7,610 nt of DNA from positions 1-7,610 of the forward strand of contig JBAYGJ010000042.1 in NCBI GenBank assembly GCA_041666685.1. The letters run 5' to 3'. Below the pieces are notes generated by a model, which saw only the letters and a program-made list of their open reading frames with translations, was not told the origin of the DNA and made no database searches. Below, piece after piece: positions 7,125 to 7,610 of the stretch. A program made the translations under genes and the position numbers. Source of the DNA: JBAYGJ01 sp041666685. Lineage in GTDB: Bacteria > Patescibacteriota > Patescibacteriia > UBA10025 > JAHIVO01. Numbering within the stretch: the first letter of the stretch is position 1; the number at the start of each line of letters is the position of its first letter.

Positions 7125-7590
7125 CCCCAAGCAAACCTGTAAGCCGAATTCTGTTCCCCGTGAAGGGCGATGGTTATCTATCTAGGCCCGTGATTGCTCA
7201 TGGGCTCGAGCGACCAACCAAATCTTGGTCTTGCACCGGATAGGGTTTTTCCTATCAGCCTGTCACCAGGCTGACCTGTGAGCTCTTACCTCACCGCTTT
7301 TCACCCTTACCCCTCGACTCACTCCTCACTCTGTTCGTCGTTCGCTCGGGGCCATGGCCTGAGCGAGCTTTGAACGCAGTGAAAAGTGAGTCGAAGGGCG
7401 GTATTGTCTCTGTGACACTGTCCCGAAATGACTGCAAGCCTTAAAAAGTCAATTGAACTCCTCAAAGCCCCGTCACCTGGTCGTCGTTAACGACTATCCA
7501 CTTCTCCGCTCTAGGCGGAGGGTGTTCGGACTTTCCTCCTCCCAACCAGCAAATGCCAATCGAAAGGCAACCACCCAGTTTGCTTAGGGT
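7125..7590 (-). ncRNA. rnpB: RNase P RNA, bacterial type A
   Basis: This is the catalytic RNA that removes 5' leaders from pre-tRNAs. The ends are set by helix P1: CCCTAAGCAAAC at the 5' end (7589-7578) pairs over 12 bases with GTTTGCTTGGGG at the 3' end (7136-7125). Both halves of the conserved P4 core are present: GAGGAAAGTCCGAACACC near 7522-7539, and ACAGAATTCGGCTTACAG at 7154-7137. ACAGAGACAATACCGCC and GGTAAGAGCTCAC match conserved core segments. P13 (7273-7256, GTGA loop), P14 (7256-7239) and P18 (near 7165-7180) are recognisable. P15 (7230-7212) closes on a short loop that keeps the GGU that pairs with tRNA CCA, with no room for P16-P17. P12 is unusually long. About 466 nt is on the long side for the type. 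No terminator follows it. Confidence 0.97.
7311..7398 (-). other. Expanded P12 arm of RNase P RNA with palindromic apex
   Basis: An 88-base imperfect hairpin lies inside rnpB. The base stem pairs 7311-7323 with 7385-7398 (one bulge). A middle stem pairs 7327-7330 with 7378-7381 and 7333-7336 with 7372-7375 around mismatches. An upper stem pairs 7343-7347 with 7361-7365. The tip contains GGCCATGGCC (7350-7359), a perfect 10-base palindrome. P12 is known to vary in length among bacteria and is outside the catalytic core. Confidence 0.75.
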
Positions 7591-7596
7591 ACCAAT

Positions 7597-7602
7597 ATCA
7601 TA
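7597..7602 (-). promoter_or_regulatory. -10 element of the rnpB promoter
   Basis: TATGAT on the minus strand ends six bases before the deduced 5' end of RNase P RNA (about 7590), the right distance for a sigma70-type promoter. The -35 element would lie just outside the window. A run of seven T residues on the minus strand (7604-7610) precedes it and could be the U-tract of a terminator of an upstream gene, but the needed hairpin is not in view. Confidence 0.65.
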
Positions 7603-7610
7603 GAAAAAAA

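Noticed and set aside
7311..7398. Strong inverted repeat considered as an intrinsic terminator or mobile-element end
   Set aside because: It lies in the interior of RNase P RNA at the P12 position and is not followed by a T-run on either strand.
1..7610. Alternative genetic code (TGA read as glycine, as in some candidate phyla)
   Set aside because: All genes reach normal family lengths in the standard code, glycine motif positions use GGN codons, and no in-frame TGA is present. The lack of TGA stops in five genes is too small a sample to matter.
1..7610. CRISPR array, tRNA genes, insertion sequences or phage genes
   Set aside because: No regularly spaced repeats, cloverleaf sequences, transposase motifs or phage proteins were found; almost every base is used by the seven genes listed.

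Overview
The window is a compact, single-direction locus of bacterial chromosome. Every gene lies on the minus strand, so transcription runs from high to low coordinates. Six protein genes and one RNA gene fill almost all of it, with gaps of 3 to about 60 bases. The combination of a DUF4012 membrane protein, several GT4 glycosyltransferases, a very small Wzz-like protein and starts without Shine-Dalgarno motifs suggests an uncultivated lineage such as the Candidate Phyla Radiation (Patescibacteria). This placement is an inference from gene content; no ribosomal marker is present. The genes read full length in the standard code with no in-frame TGA, and the five visible stops are four TAA and one TAG.

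Layout in transcription order: (1) 7590-7125, a complete type A RNase P RNA (rnpB) with a good -10 box in front of it. (2) 7105-5714, a membrane polyprenyl-phosphate sugar-1-phosphate transferase. (3) 5710-4604, a GT4 glycosyltransferase. (4) 4579-3971, a miniature Wzz/chain-length-determinant-like protein with two membrane segments. (5) 3966-2860 and (6) 2854-1733, two related GT4 glycosyltransferases. (7) 1671 to beyond the window start, a large DUF4012 membrane protein whose 3' end is not in the window. No tRNA, insertion sequence, CRISPR array or clear intrinsic terminator was seen.

How it works together (inference): the sugar-1-phosphate transferase would load the first sugar onto undecaprenyl phosphate at the inner membrane face. 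The three GT4 enzymes would extend it, giving a repeat of roughly four sugars if each acts once. The Wzz-like protein would influence polymerisation or export, and the DUF4012 protein, of unknown biochemistry, would act at the cell surface. No Wzx flippase or Wzy polymerase is visible, so these must lie elsewhere or be replaced.

Points of interest are the absence of a terminator between rnpB and the polysaccharide operon, an enlarged P12 arm in rnpB capped by a palindromic apex, an own promoter for the DUF4012 gene, and the very short Wzz protein. I see no clearly new defence or mobile system here.
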